A stretch of 64,000 nucleotides of DNA from Bagarius yarrelli (lineage: Eukaryota > Chordata > Actinopteri > Siluriformes > Sisoridae). The notes below the pieces were generated by a model. That model saw only the letters and a program-made list of their open reading frames with translations. It was not told the DNA's origin and did not search any database. The stretch covers positions 893,397 through 957,396 of the forward strand of contig VCAZ01000134.1 in assembly GCA_005784505.1 (NCBI GenBank). The letters are read 5' to 3'. Positions 50,325 through 62,103 of this stretch are shown here, piece after piece. The stretch's first letter is position 1. Every line of letters begins with the position of its first letter. Both the position numbers and the translations under genes were made by a program.

Positions 50325-51530
50325 TCAATTTCATAGATTTGTCATTTAAATATGACTAAGTGTAATAAACACAAGCGTCCTAATAAAAGCATGACTTTCT
50401 TCACAAAAAAACAAATTTGGTGTACCAGAGGAGAAAACAGGAAAAAGACACCGTTCATGCAGCATAAATAAGACACAAAACACAGTGGAAACACTGTGGA
50501 ACTGCATCGCTAATGCTTGATTATTTTAACATTAGTTGAAACTGTGTTTAACCTACTGGAGTCAAACTTCATTTTAGACCGGCCACATTAACATTATTGT
50601 AATAAACATGAAATGTGCAATTGTTCTATCGAGTGGAGATGACTTGTTGATAAGAGAAGTCAAAAGAAAAATAGTTAGCTCTGTCAGGAAGGAGATACTA
50701 ACTTGTATAAACAATCTTTACACCAATCGCTACAGCAGCAGATAACCGCATCAGGTTCAGATTGTTAGCGGAGAACAATAAAATGGCGGTATCATAAGCA
50801 CAAGCTTAGCAAAACTGGACAGTTTATGATTGTTGGTGTAAAAGTCATATGTTGCTAACAGCAAGAACTAACTAAGAGCGTCAGACTCTGCTAATAAGAT
50901 TTTTTAAATGATTCATCACACATTAATGCCAAATGTCAATAAGCTGCTATTTATTACAATATTTACAGTGACACAAGTCAAATTTGTACCTGATCTTCAT
51001 CACTTACATTTAGCAGCATTTGGCAGATGCCTTTAACCAGAGTAACTATTTTTATTTTTTTTTTATAACTGAGCAATTGGGGGTTAAGGATCTTGCTCAG
51101 GGGGCCAGCAGCAGCTTGGTGGTGCTGGGAATCGAACCCTGATTATCCAATTAGCAGTCCTAACACCTTAACCACTGTGCTTCCACTTCCTCCTATTATA
51201 TATAGTTTTTCCTTGGGCTTGACTGTGGATGTGCGCGCTGTGTGTACTATTATTCTACGATAGGCAGTGGAACCACAGTGTTCCTGAATGTGATGCAGCA
51301 GCAGTTTTTAGCAAGATGAATGAATGAAACATCTATTCACATGAGACATCTATTCCACATCGCATTTATTTAACTGTTTTCACTATAACGTTAGACTGCA
51401 TTTTCTCATCGTTACACTTTCTCTACACTGCTGCATAAAGGTGTTTTTATCAAAATGTTATGCCCTAGTTTGACTTTACGTTACTTTATGTACGGGATCA
51501 TAAAACACTAAAAACAAAAACAGGAAGACC
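50325..51530. repeat. Duplicated block, copy B (with SINE insertion)
   Basis: Matches 48150-48960 in order and orientation. A SINE at 51002-51196 interrupts it exactly where copy A is continuous. The sequence around GCTTAGCAAAACTGGACAGT (about 50800) recurs as GCTTAGCAAAACTGCACAGT at about 51586, so part of the unit is present a third time. Confidence 0.8.
51002..51196 (-). mobile_element. SINE inserted in duplicated block copy B
   Basis: Full-length-looking minus copy: tail CATTTGGCAGATGCC, the GGGGGTTAAGGATCTTGCTCAG block, box B complement GGAATCGAACCC, and head AACCACTGTGCTTCCACT. Its absence from copy A dates it after the duplication. Confidence 0.75.
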
Positions 51531-53097
51531 TGTACAGTAGAAAGGTTGTTAGTCAAGAACAGTAATATTGTGGTATCAGGGGAACAAGCTTAGCAAAACT
51601 GCACAGTTTATGGTTAGACTGTTATTACAATCTTTAACTGGTTTGGGTGACCTTGTGCCCATGACAGCCTCAAATTCTCATTCTTGGTTAAGAGGAGTGG
51701 AATCCGATGTGGTCTTCCACTGTTTCAGCTCAACCACATCAAGTTTTGATCTGTTACGTCTGTTAAAACAACACAAAAACAGGTTTCTGAATCAGTTTTT
51801 CACTAATAGTGAAAGTTAGGCTTACAGTATATCGGCACGGCTCGCAGCATACTTTGATGTCACTTACACTGATGTAGTAAAAACCTTTCGCCTATTTTCA
51901 AAAGCTAGCATGCCGTTAAGCAGTGTGAGATTAGTTGAAACTCAAATCTCTATTGGAGTCACATTGCTACAGTCCTGCTGTAAATTCTGGATAGTGTAAA
52001 ACATGGTGATGGATAGGAAGGAACAGTTAGGATGATTTTTTTTAATAGCAGTAACAGTATTAGCTGTAATGTAATAGCATGTTTGGTGCGGACAGGGTGT
52101 GGTGAAGGGCCCAAAATTGCTAGTAGTACCGCTAGCTGTGTCCTGATTAGTCCACACCTCCCAAACAAAGCAAAGCCTGCAGGCTGGATCTGGCAGAGTT
52201 GTGTGTTTGGGTTTGCCACTTAGTTTAACTAAATACGCAGTGTAATTTGTCAATGTACAAATAACTGCCTAAATGTTAAGCAATAGAAAACCCAGACCTT
52301 CAGGTTTGATCATTAACAATGGATAGAAAGCACTAGAAAGAGATTACATTTTCATTAGGACTTCTTGTTGATGCTGTTTGAACATGAATACTTTATTTCC
52401 TAAAACGTTCATTAAAAACGATTTGAAGACAACGTTGCTTTGCTTCATTTGCATGCACCACAGCATAACAGGAATACAGTGGCACCATCTGCTGGCTGTA
52501 ACTGGTTCCTTTTGAAATGTACTCGAGGGGTACACCGTCCTTTTATTATAAGTAACATTTATAAGCAAGTGCAAAAAGTTTTCAATAATTCTCTTCAGCT
52601 TTATTTATGACCCCAATCCATCACAGGGCATTAACGGAGTGCAACTTAATGTAGGCATTTTACAACAAACACCCCCGTGGCTGTTTTGTCAGTAGCAGTA
52701 CAGTTTAATCCAAAGTGTATGCTCCTCAATAGACTCCTAACTTACTGCAAAACTAAGGGATGATGTGATTATTACTGACAAATAAAGGAATAAATTAATG
52801 CATTTTTACCATAAAAACTCAATCTCAGCATCCGGAAAGAAGGCAAAATGCATCTCGTAAAAACAGTAACAGATAATAATAAGAGTTGTGATTGGTTTGA
52901 AAATAAAATATATTTATACACAATGCAGGCCCTATGTTTTGATATAGAGCTGCCCCCAAAATTAAAAGTTCTTTATTGTTATTACTAATACTGAGACGTG
53001 ACAAGACGTTCATTTAAAATGTAATTCTTACATAAATAGAAACTACAAAGACTTGTAGAAAGATTTTAAAAGATAAAAAAGGTGATTGTTTTTGGGA
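51531..53097. other. Intergenic DNA downstream of suv39h1
   Basis: No gene is recognised. It contains the third partial copy of the duplicated unit (about 51570-51620). ORFs of 83-103 codons here have no motif, splice context or family resemblance. Confidence 0.45.
52972..52977 (-). terminator. Candidate suv39h1 polyadenylation signal
   Basis: AATAAA on the minus strand, about 120 bases after the suv39h1 stop codon. Another AATAAA at 52600-52605 is an alternative distal signal. Confidence 0.4.
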
Positions 53098-56000
53098 CTA
53101 AAACAGGTATTTCCTGCAGCTCTTTGCTCCACATTTGCACTCCATGCGGATGCGATTAGCAGGTGTGTTTGGCATTCCTGCCAGGCCAAAATGAGTGTCC
53201 ATTTTGTTGCTTTCTGCATCTACCTCATCAACTGTAACACACAAAAAAAAAAATTAAAAATTTTTTAATGATTAAGTATTTAAATGTATTACTTGCTACG
53301 AAACGTTGAATATGTGCTGTGTAGCGAATCCGGCATCAGGCTTACTTGTCATTTTGTAGTCGAAAGTGAGCTCCTCTCCTGCTTTTATTGCTCGTGTTGC
53401 AAAGAAAGCAATCCTGGGAAGCCTTTCATCCAAGTTGTCGATGAAAACGTTATACACCTGCAAGTTTGGGTCGCACTGCAAAGTGGTTGGTAAAAATATA
53501 ACCTTTGTAGATTATAATTTGTTGTTTCACCTACAGTATCAGCAGTGTTATAAATAAAAATGCTTGTTTAGTTGTATCATTGTGTCAAAAACCAGAGAAT
53601 CGAATTGCATTAAACTCGACCTACTGCATGCTGAGAGGAAAGACAGGTCATTTAAAGTAAGAAGTCCTGACCAGACCAGTGTTACTTATTCAAATAAGAT
53701 AATCTAATTTTCACTAATTAGATTATCTCCACCAAATAAGAAGCTGACTGTTCGCATTATTACGGTCTGTTACAACACACCAAACTGACCGATAATTAGC
53801 GCATGATAAGACACACTTACACTGTGGTTGACAAAGTGGGAAATATTTCCGTAGTGGGCAGCATCCACAGTAAAGACATCAGCAACATAATCTAGATCAA
53901 ACAGGTAGGTGACACCCTGCTGATCATACATCTGCCCTCTTCTCTCAGCCTCCTCGGAGGTAATGACCTTACAAATCATACAGGGAATACAGAGAAACAG
54001 AGGGCAAAGAAAGAGGCATTTTTATTAAATGTGGCTTCTTTGGATGCTTTATTTTACACAAGACTAATTTAAAAAATTGTCATTGCAACGATTGGGTTTT
54101 CTAATATGGAAATATTTTACCAGATGACTTAAGTTCTATTTAAAGAGAATTCATAATTTTAAAATGATTGTGGTGATTTTGTAAGATAGCGTGTCTGCTG
54201 ATATATATTTTACAAATTATAATGATAGATAAATACAATAAAATAGAATAGAATAAAGATGTGTTATGTTTTTCTGGAGATTCAGATGAAGTAATTGAAT
54301 AGTTAAATGTAAAATCACACTGTATCGTCTTCAATGAATAAGAACAATTAATCTTTGTTATAGCTACAAAAGTGATTTTTTTTGAAATGTTTATACAGTA
54401 ACAGACTTTAAAACAATGTACAAATACTAAATTTTCACGTTATTATTAAACTTTGCAATTTATCCACAAATCACATGCATCCTGAATTATAAACCAGGAT
54501 CAAATATCATTCTGCCTTGGCATTTAGCACTTTGCGATGCCGATGCCAAAATGATATATTGTGCAGCCCTTACGCCTACCTACAACACAACCCTTTTTTT
54601 CAGAGACAGCAGCAGCAGTTCTGCTTTTAATGGTTCAGTGATTGTTCCCAGAACCCTTTTAACTGGGACTCCAGAGCTGTGAGTACAGATCTACATATTG
54701 CCTCAAGTCCCTGATTCTACTTGTGGCCTGTTAAAGTACTGCAACCACACAGAAAGGACGATTATGCTGTGCTCCCTCCACCGGCTCCCAGTAGCTGCAC
54801 GCATCAGTTTCAAAACACTGATTCTTGCCTACAAAGCCAAAATAAAGCATGCCCCCTCCTACACCCAAGCCATCGTCATTCCTCACATAGAACCACACTT
54901 CCTCTGGTCCACAAGTACCACTCGACTAATCCCACCATCATCTATGACAAAAGGTAGGTCTGCATCAAGGCACCAAGATTGTGGAATGAACTTCCATCAA
55001 TGTCAGTACAGCTGGCTGTCTTTAAGAGGGGTGGGTTGTGAACTTTGATTTGTAATGTAGCGTACCAGTATTGAGGTTTTCAATGATGTGACTCAAAGCA
55101 CTTTTGTACGTCCCTCTGGACAAGAGCGTCTACTAAATGCTGTAAATGTAAATCGTGTTTTGGCACCAATTAATTTCGACAACACTTAATTTTAGTTTCT
55201 ATGTTTATTTCTATAGCAACTGTAACAATAGACATCATCTCAAAGCGGCTTTATGAAAAAAAACTGAACTTAAATTTCAAGTAAAATAAATGCAAATGTG
55301 AAAATTAATTTTTTTAAATCCATATTTCATTTTTCTTTCGAAAACTTCAACTGGTTTTGCAAGCAGACCAAAAGTTTAAGAACTTAAAATATATGTTAGT
55401 GTTTTTCTAATGAAGATGTAAAACCGATCTCTCACCTCTCCAAGGTATTCCATGACAAACGAATTTCTATGAATTCTCTCTAGTGTTCGCACACCCCAGC
55501 CTCTCCCATTCGCCGTTTTAAAGATGCACAAGTCGTACTGGATGCCCCTCTGTACCACTCTGTTCCTGCAGTCTGACCCACAACGACATCGTGAGTTACA
55601 CTCGTAGATAGGCAGACCAGGCCTGACTTTCACCTGCATGTTGTCGTTATACGCTGTGCGGTTATCGGATGCTCCAGCACAGCATCCTTTGACAGGAGCT
55701 TTAATACAATCTGTACATTCACACCCTACTGCTACTTCATTCAGCTCCACATCTGCACCAAACTTGAAGTTGTTAATGTAGGTGAAGTCTTTCGGAGGAC
55801 CATCAAGATCTACGTCATTCCTGACAAAGATGCGGCCCTTGTGTGAACAGGTGCGGTTCAGGTGTTCCTCCCAGCGCCGCAGCTTCACACGCTGTTTGGC
55901 TCTCTTGATGATAAAGGAGACTGCAGATGAATGCAAGGAGGTCGATTCCAGTGGCATATTAAGGTGAAGCAGAGCTAACCGCATGTCCTGTCGAAACTGC

Positions 56001-56920
56001 TGAAGGAGTTTGGGGCATTTGAGATTTTTGTGTGGTTCCCATGTCTTTTCTGACTCTGAGAAACCTTTCCACTTTACTAGGAAAAACTTCTGATTCTTTA
56101 CAGAGTACATATAAAATATGGGGGAGAAAATGGAAAAGCAACATTAGGAAAAACATGATTAATTTTCCATCAGACAGATGTGATGTTTGCTTACCTTAAC
56201 GCATCTGTAATTACACAAATAATCCACCACATAGTCATTAAAGTCGCCCCTGCTCACAGCCAGCTGCTTGCACACTAACTTCAATCTCCGACAAAGAACC
56301 TGCAGCTCATCCCATGAGGATTTGCAAGACACTCTGCATTCTTCAGAGCATGAGTGTAAAAGAGGCATAGAAATAAATTAGGAACTAACTGATGCACTTA
56401 TAAGAAAAGCAAGTAATATTGACTCTGAAAAAAAGAAACACTACAATCCTCTATTATTTTGTTTTCTTGAAACCATGCATAAATGCCCCATGCATAAATG
56501 CCCCATGCTAAATGCCCCATGCTAAATGCCCCATGCATAATGCCCCATGCATAAATGCCCCATGCATAAATGCCCCATGCTAAATGCCCCATGCTAAATG
56601 CCCCATGCATAAAGTCTCAACCACTGATCATGGCCTTTGTTTGCCTTAATTGTTTATATAAATTGTGCAATATCTGATAGAGACATGGTTCCTCAGAATC
56701 AAGAAACCATCCAGATCTACAGTCGTTGGTTCTACATGCAAACTTGTGTGCGATGTTTTCCCTGTTTAACCAATATAACACGGGGTCGCATAATAGTATC
56801 TCTTTGAACCTTTAAACCGTTGCTTCTGTCAAGCCATCATATTAACTTTAACGCACTGCCAAAGAATTTTACCGATTAGAAGCTGCATCAATTTAAATCA
56901 CCTTTTAAATAACGCGCCAT
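53098..56920 (-). CDS. suv39h1: Histone-lysine N-methyltransferase SUV39H1 (six exons)
   Basis: Nuclear enzyme that trimethylates histone H3 lysine 9 and builds constitutive heterochromatin together with HP1. Coding exons on minus: 56902-56920, 56195-56340, 55436-56095, 53821-53967, 53346-53475, 53098-53231. All junctions are GT/AG and in phase, giving 411 aa (human 412). Domains: N-terminus MARYLKECRVSCKSSW (human MAENLKGCSVCCKSSW); chromodomain about 43-100 with cage residues Y43, W64, F67; pre-SET with the zinc-binding GCECTDC (179-185), CC (193-194) and CNSRCRCGSDC (221-231) cysteines; SET about 243-366 with NHSC at 322-325 (the H and C match human H324 and C326); post-SET C399, C401, C406 and the invariant RKYLF end. 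Intron 4 splits NHS/C. Intron 3 carries an L2 fragment and intron 1 a minisatellite. Fish can have two paralogues and I cannot say which this is. Confidence 0.96.
54600..55152 (+). mobile_element. L2-type LINE 3' fragment (reverse transcriptase end)
   Basis: A translation beginning around 54720 contains LHRLPVAARISFKTLILAYK, typical of the C-terminal end of L2-clade ORF2, followed by degraded frames. The 3' end CCTCTGGACAAGAGCGTCTA + CTAAATGCTGTAAATG is the same tail as the SINEs of this window. It lies in suv39h1 intron 3, antisense to the gene. Confidence 0.75.
56473..56614. repeat. Minisatellite of 14-15 bp units in suv39h1 intron 1
   Basis: Ten units of CCATGCATAAATGCC (15 bp) or CCATGCTAAATGCC (14 bp). 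Unit order is 15,15,14,14, a variant 14 (CCATGCATAATGCC), then 15,15,14,14 and a partial unit. This indicates duplication of a block of about 72 bp. The minus-strand ORF over it (repeating WGIYAWGIYA) is an artefact of the repeat. Confidence 0.9.
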
Positions 56921-57075
56921 CTTTCCTTCCGCCTTTATTCCGAAACGTGTTTCAAACATTCCGGAAGTGAGCTAAACATCTTGCTCTTTGGTGATTGGTC
57001 GAGGTGTTGCTAAGAGAAAGCTGCTCGATTTTTATTGGTCAATTCCTCTTCTTCTGACCGCAGTCGAGTCATTTC
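56921..57075 (-). promoter_or_regulatory. suv39h1 promoter region
   Basis: Upstream of the suv39h1 ATG (minus) there are two CCAAT boxes (GACCAAT at 56994-57000 and 57034-57040). An ETS-like CTTCCGGAA lies closer to the gene, and there are several CpGs, with no TATA box. This fits a housekeeping-type promoter. The start codon context is AAAGATGG. Confidence 0.6.
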
Positions 57076-57317
57076 GAGATTAGTGACTCATGATTTAGTC
57101 CGCAGTGTGGATATTTTGTGAAATTCTACTACACACACTGCATATATTACACACACTGCCTTTATTAAGTCAAAGGCTCAACTCTTACATTAATAAAACC
57201 TGCTTTTGAAGTATTTTTTAATTAAATAAGATGTAGTATTTTATTAAACTAATTTTTGCTTTTCCTAAAAATAAAATTCTGTTGATTAAAGTTTATACAA
57301 TGTATTACCCAGAACTT

Positions 57318-57415
57318 TATCTTTTATACAACTGAGCAATTGGGGGTTAAGGGCCTTTCTCAGGGTCCCAGCGGTGGCAGCTTCGTTTAACACTTTAACC
57401 ACTGTGATAACACCA
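57318..57415 (-). mobile_element. Partial SINE copy
   Basis: CTTTTATACAACTGAGCAAT, GGGTTAAGGGCC and CTTTAACCACTGTGATAACA show a minus-strand copy with an internal deletion around box B. Confidence 0.6.
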
Positions 57416-57890
57416 TACTAGCAACTACTAGTTTTCAATTTACAATAACCTCCACCCCTATAGGAAGGAGTGTGATTTTGAAGCACGGCTGTAAGGATTT
57501 CATTCAGCCACAAGATCAATAATGAGGTCAATCACAGATGTGAGGTGAGAAGGTGTGGGATGCAGTGGTTCCGGTTCATTAGAAAAGTGATTATCAGGGT
57601 TAAGGTCAAAACTCGAGTTCTTTCACACCGTCTCTAAGACCCATACCATCTTTACCCTTTTTTTTTTTTTTTTTGCCACAGTTATTTTGGATTAGACTGG
57701 TGATCAATAGAGACTACTGTCTGTTATAAGTTACATAAAATGATCATAAGGATAGTCCATAAAATATTTATTTGGAATGTTTACATTTTCTGTGAAAAAA
57801 ATCTTTATACAAATCTAAACTGAGACTATTGAAACATATGTTTAATACAGTCCTATATGCTTATTTTCTCAGTGGAAAATTCCAACTCTT

Positions 57891-57962
57891 TTTAGATTCA
57901 TAGTAATTGCAAATAATACAAATATAGATATTTGTATTATTTGCAATTTCTATGAATCCAAA
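57891..57962. repeat. Near-perfect 35 bp inverted repeat
   Basis: Left arm 57891-57925 and right arm 57928-57962 pair at 33 of 35 positions, with a 2-base centre. The core is ATTGCAAATAATACAAATAT and its reverse complement. Such a tight palindrome is unusual for random DNA. It could be a fold-back MITE remnant or a recent palindromic mutation. Confidence 0.85.
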
Positions 57963-58274
57963 AAGTATGTGCAAATGTAAGTGCTCATTTGGATAACTAT
58001 ACATATCAACAACATTGCATCAAGGAGTTTTATTGGTTTTAATTCATTTCTGTTCACAAGGTTTTGATTCATTTCTGTAATACATTATTCATTTGTTGAT
58101 TAAATGTATGAATTTTTAGTTCTATACTGAATGGATAAAACAAATGTTTACATCATTATGAAAAAAAACCAATACTTAACATACTTCACTTAACAATATA
58201 AATACTACATTTATAGTATAATACAAAACAACTGTAATATCTAACCAATTTTTAGAGGGAAAACGCAATGTACT

Positions 58275-58445
58275 TTAGGAATGGACAATAATTCAATATT
58301 AATATATGTATGTATATCACAATAGAACCTTTTTTTAATAACGGTGATATGATTTTTAAACAAAAATTATATTATATTATAATCGACCGAAATTAAGAAC
58401 TATATTGTGATATATCGTGATTGGCCATATCGTCCAGCCCAACTA
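58275..58445. repeat. Dispersed repeat fragment (TATCGTCCAGCCC end)
   Basis: AT-rich sequence ending GTGATTGGCCATATCGTCCAGCCC, a repeat end that I recall from many fish introns. A shorter relative ends TGTGCAGCCC at about 54570 in suv39h1 intron 3. Confidence 0.4.
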
Positions 58446-58642
58446 CTGTAGCTTCTCTACCAGGATAAGCAGTTTACAATAACAAAAAGCATAAAAAAAT
58501 CAAGTGATATAGAAGATGTTGACATTTGTTAGTGTAAGCACGGGGACAGAACCTTTTCAGGGTTCTTTAAGCTTGAACAAACACTTTGACGCACACTGAA
58601 AGCAGGGAGACAAAAATCTGCGGTTTTATCCAGCTTCTGCTG

Positions 58643-61376
58643 CTAGACAACAGTGACATCACTATTTCCCACATAGTTAATCTCAGCATTGACTGTAATG
58701 GTTGTGGGTTGTGTGCTCTTACACTCCTCACTCAGTTTATTGCAGTCTCTCTCTGACAAATCCAGATGCTTGGACTGAGGAGGAAATGGAAAGCAGTCCA
58801 GTGGAGCATGCTCGATTTTGCACAGGCTGTCTTCACTGTCGCTGCAGTAGCCAGGGTTAGTATACCAAGGCTCCTTCGCCTGAGAGCTAAGCTGAACCGC
58901 AAGAGGCACCTGAGCTTCGGTTTGAACCGCTTTATGATTAATGATTCCCTCTTCAAGGCTGATTGCATCCTCTGGACTGGGTTCCAGTTTACGGAATATG
59001 CTGCGAGCAAAGAGACTGATACAGAACATCTCCACGATGACTGAATAGTGATAAATTACTAAAACAGAGAAAAAAAGAAAAATTCAGGTCAAGAATTTAT
59101 TTAAGTGCATATATATATATATTTAAGTAAAAGACTGATGCAAAGACTCACACTGGGAACGAAACAGAGCAGAGAAGGGAGGTACACGGGGCACAACTTT
59201 AAGCGCCCCCATCGTTTCCAAAATTCCATTTTGAAGTCCGCATAGAACTAAAACAACAATGATGCAGACAAATTTGGCACGAAGCCCATAGCCGTGCAGC
59301 GCTCGCTTGGTTGCCTTGTAAAACAGCAGGTAGCCGTAGTAGGACATGAAGGTGGAAATGCCAATAATTGCGTTTACATAAATGTTTGGATCAACTGAAT
59401 CAACCTCAAATAAAGAACAAACCAAAAAATAAAATCATTATGTATTTTTTTTACTTAAGACGTGTCTAAGTGACTGTTTACTTATGTAATATCTGTGCTA
59501 CAGTTAATAGGCTGTGGTTTTAAATTCTTGTTAATGCTGTACTGTATAAAATGCATTTATTAGCATTTAAAAGTCCTTATATAAAAGAAAAATCCACCAT
59601 TAAACACAAACATTTGGGATGTGAAAACAATCCTGCTGATACTTTGTTGATTGATGCTGTCCTCACACTGTAGTTGTGAGAAGTTGATGGATATCTTCTG
59701 GCATTACAAGGGACACTGATTGTTTAGTTACAATATTAATAATAAAAAAAAAAACAATTCAACAAATTTAGAATAAGGGATTCAAAAAACGATTTAGTTT
59801 TGCTGCAAAACACAAACATTTTGATACAGCATAAGCATCAGCTCACATCGTATAGAGGAGACCATTCTAATGGATGAAAACTATATTAATATGAAAACAA
59901 TTCATTTTTTTCTTTTATGATGTTTAGTTTTTATACAATTTCATACGGCTTGGAGCCACAACATTTTTTGACTTTTGTTTTTGACATTTTAGATGATTTT
60001 TGCAATATCATAAAAACAAATAAAACCCTTTGAAATAATAATTATAACAAGTACAGATTATAATATAGAGGCAATTTCTTTTTTTCCATAGTGTTCTTAA
60101 TGTCTGTCTTTAAGTACACAAATGAATAACATGAAGACTTACATCCCCATAATCATACTGCTCATCTGTCCAGAGAACGAGGGTGATGAAGAACACGAGA
60201 GTACGGACCACAGAGAGCTGGAGGACTGCAGCCATCATCCATCCCAGACTTGTCCTGGAGCACAGGGGTGTGTAATTTTAAAGCAAAATAGCCTTCATCA
60301 ATATTTAGATAGATTAATTACAAAATGAGCATGCAGGTGTGTCTGTCTTTACCTGTTGATGTTGATGAGGGGCAAACAGCAGCAGCAGCAGCAGGGAAAA
60401 GGGTCAGGAGAAACCTGTTCCCCTGCCAGCCTCTCCAACATTCGGGCCTTTCCTCCGAAGAAATTTTCAATAAGACCCATAAACTTCAACAGAGTGATGG
60501 AGTGATATCTTTAAGGCAAAAACATTTATACATCTAAGAAATTTGTTATGAAAACTCATTAAATCATACAAACATACATCTAAATTTAGACTCCACTTAC
60601 AAAGAAGCTATAAAATTACACAAGGAGGAGGACCGAGGGACGTATAGCGCAATGATGGAGGTCATGCCAAAGACCTGATGTAAAAGCAGAACAATATGTT
60701 ACCCAATATCACCAAGCCTCCAAAACACATCACATTACAAAACCAACTCCTGATAGATGGAGACCTATCAGATGTGTTGTTTTACCGGATACATGCCCAG
60801 TATCCACAGGCTGAGGCACCTGCGTCTGGACGAAGGCATGTTGCGGAGGAAGAAGCCGACCTCTTCCAGAAAGAGAGCCAGAAGCAAGGCCGCCAGCACG
60901 GCCGGGACCAGGTACAACCACAGCTCGTTTTTAATCACTTTAGGCAAAGAAAACATTACAAACTATTCATCTATAAACAAAACTTTATTATGTGTCCGGA
61001 AGACACACAGGTAGATTAACATTATTCTAAATATTGTGTCATTTTTTATGTTTTTATTTTATTTATCATTTTATCAATCATAACACAGCAGACTGTAACA
61101 ATCTGCCGCAAAATATGCATCCGAGAAAAACTCTGTTTGATGTCTACAAAAATAAATGACTGAAAACTGAAATTTCGATGTTAATTTTACATTATATTTA
61201 TAGAAAAAAACAGATTCCATCTTTATTCTTGAACCCAGTCTCAGTCTGAAGCATCGTATCACAGTTAGAACAAGCTAAAGCTTTCAGTCGTGTCTCCAAC
61301 CTTTAAAAAACTCAGATGAAAGTGGGATCTCAGCACCCATCAGGCTGCAGTTGTCTCTCCTGCTTATTGCTCCCAT
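58643..61376 (-). CDS. slc51a: Organic solute transporter subunit alpha-like (seven exons)
   Basis: Alpha subunit of the OSTalpha/beta transporter, which moves bile acids and steroid conjugates across basolateral membranes. Coding exons on minus: 61301-61376, 60786-60937, 60601-60674, 60353-60508, 60143-60254, 59152-59404, 58643-59058. GT/AG ends, phases match, total 1239 nt (412 aa). Membrane segments about 30-52, 67-88, 95-115, 158-181, 197-218, 230-250 and 277-296 fit the seven-helix OSTalpha fold. Family signs are the loop GLIENFFGGKARML (112-125; human MVEGFGGKEAVL) and a poly-cysteine run C140-C145, matching the CCCCC stretch of human OSTalpha. The C-terminal 110 residues are hydrophilic and acidic. 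An in-frame TGA precedes the start codon at 61376. It may be slc51a itself or a fish-specific paralogue. It is transcribed in the same direction as suv39h1 (1.7 kb apart) and head to head with the PEX39-like gene. Confidence 0.88.
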
Positions 61377-62103
61377 CTCAGGACTTAACTTGGGTCAGAC
61401 CAATTCAAATGAGAATAAACAAGAGCAAAATATGGTCCATCTGCTGTGTGCTAAGGAAGTTCCTTATTGTCCCTCCTGATCTGAGAAATTAATGATTGAC
61501 AAACACAGGTGGAGTTACAGGTAAGGAGCCAAGTCCATCTATTTCCATAGACACTTCTCAGTGCAGAGTTTACCCTAACCCTAAAAGTAATAAATTGGTT
61601 TACATATACAACATATCTTTATCATAGCAGATAATCTATACATTAATTTTAAAGAAACACAAATCAACTCCAAAAATAAGGTGAAAATGTATCTTATAAC
61701 TTTCACCAATTTTATAACATAGATTACAATCCATCAATATGTACAAAACATACAAACGAAAAATATCTCAATTAGGAACGATTATTAAAATATAACAAAT
61801 AAAAATAAAAAATATATACAAGTAAAAATACATAATTAGAACTTTATTGCATGCTTAAGGTATGTATTTAAATAATTGTATTTTTAGTCAGTCGTATAAA
61901 TGTAGATTAGGCAGCTGTTATTTGTAATAACTAGACTTTTATTTTAAAATTTGGGTAGGACTTACAGGAACCGGAACTCAAATTTTATAGTAAATGCAAT
62001 AAGAGTCGCGGAAGCTGAAACTAGTAGGCGTAAACGGAAATGAAGGTGGTGGTTGGTTACGAAGCGATATGAGAGTATTTGAATGTAGTCGTGCTGGAGA
62101 GTC
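61377..62103. promoter_or_regulatory. Shared head-to-head intergenic region
   Basis: The 727 bp between the slc51a start (minus) and the PEX39-like start (plus) probably contains both promoters. The right end has CpGs (AGTCGCGGAAGC and GGCGTAAACGGAAATGAAGG), suggesting a TATA-less start for the peroxin. The left end is ordinary AT-rich DNA. No specific binding sites are claimed. Confidence 0.4.

Noticed and set aside
51942..52253. 103-codon minus-strand ORF downstream of suv39h1
   Set aside because: No motif, no splice signals, and no similarity to any family I know.
54698..55048. 116-codon ORF as a possible host gene
   Set aside because: It is the reverse-transcriptase end of an L2-type LINE, already frame-broken.
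56398..56610. Repeat protein-like ORF with AWGIYAWGIY units
   Set aside because: It lies in the minisatellite in suv39h1 intron 1; the unit lengths keep one frame open by chance.
56471..56616. Possible CRISPR array (short direct repeats)
   Set aside because: The units are directly contiguous with no unique spacers, and the DNA is clearly vertebrate.
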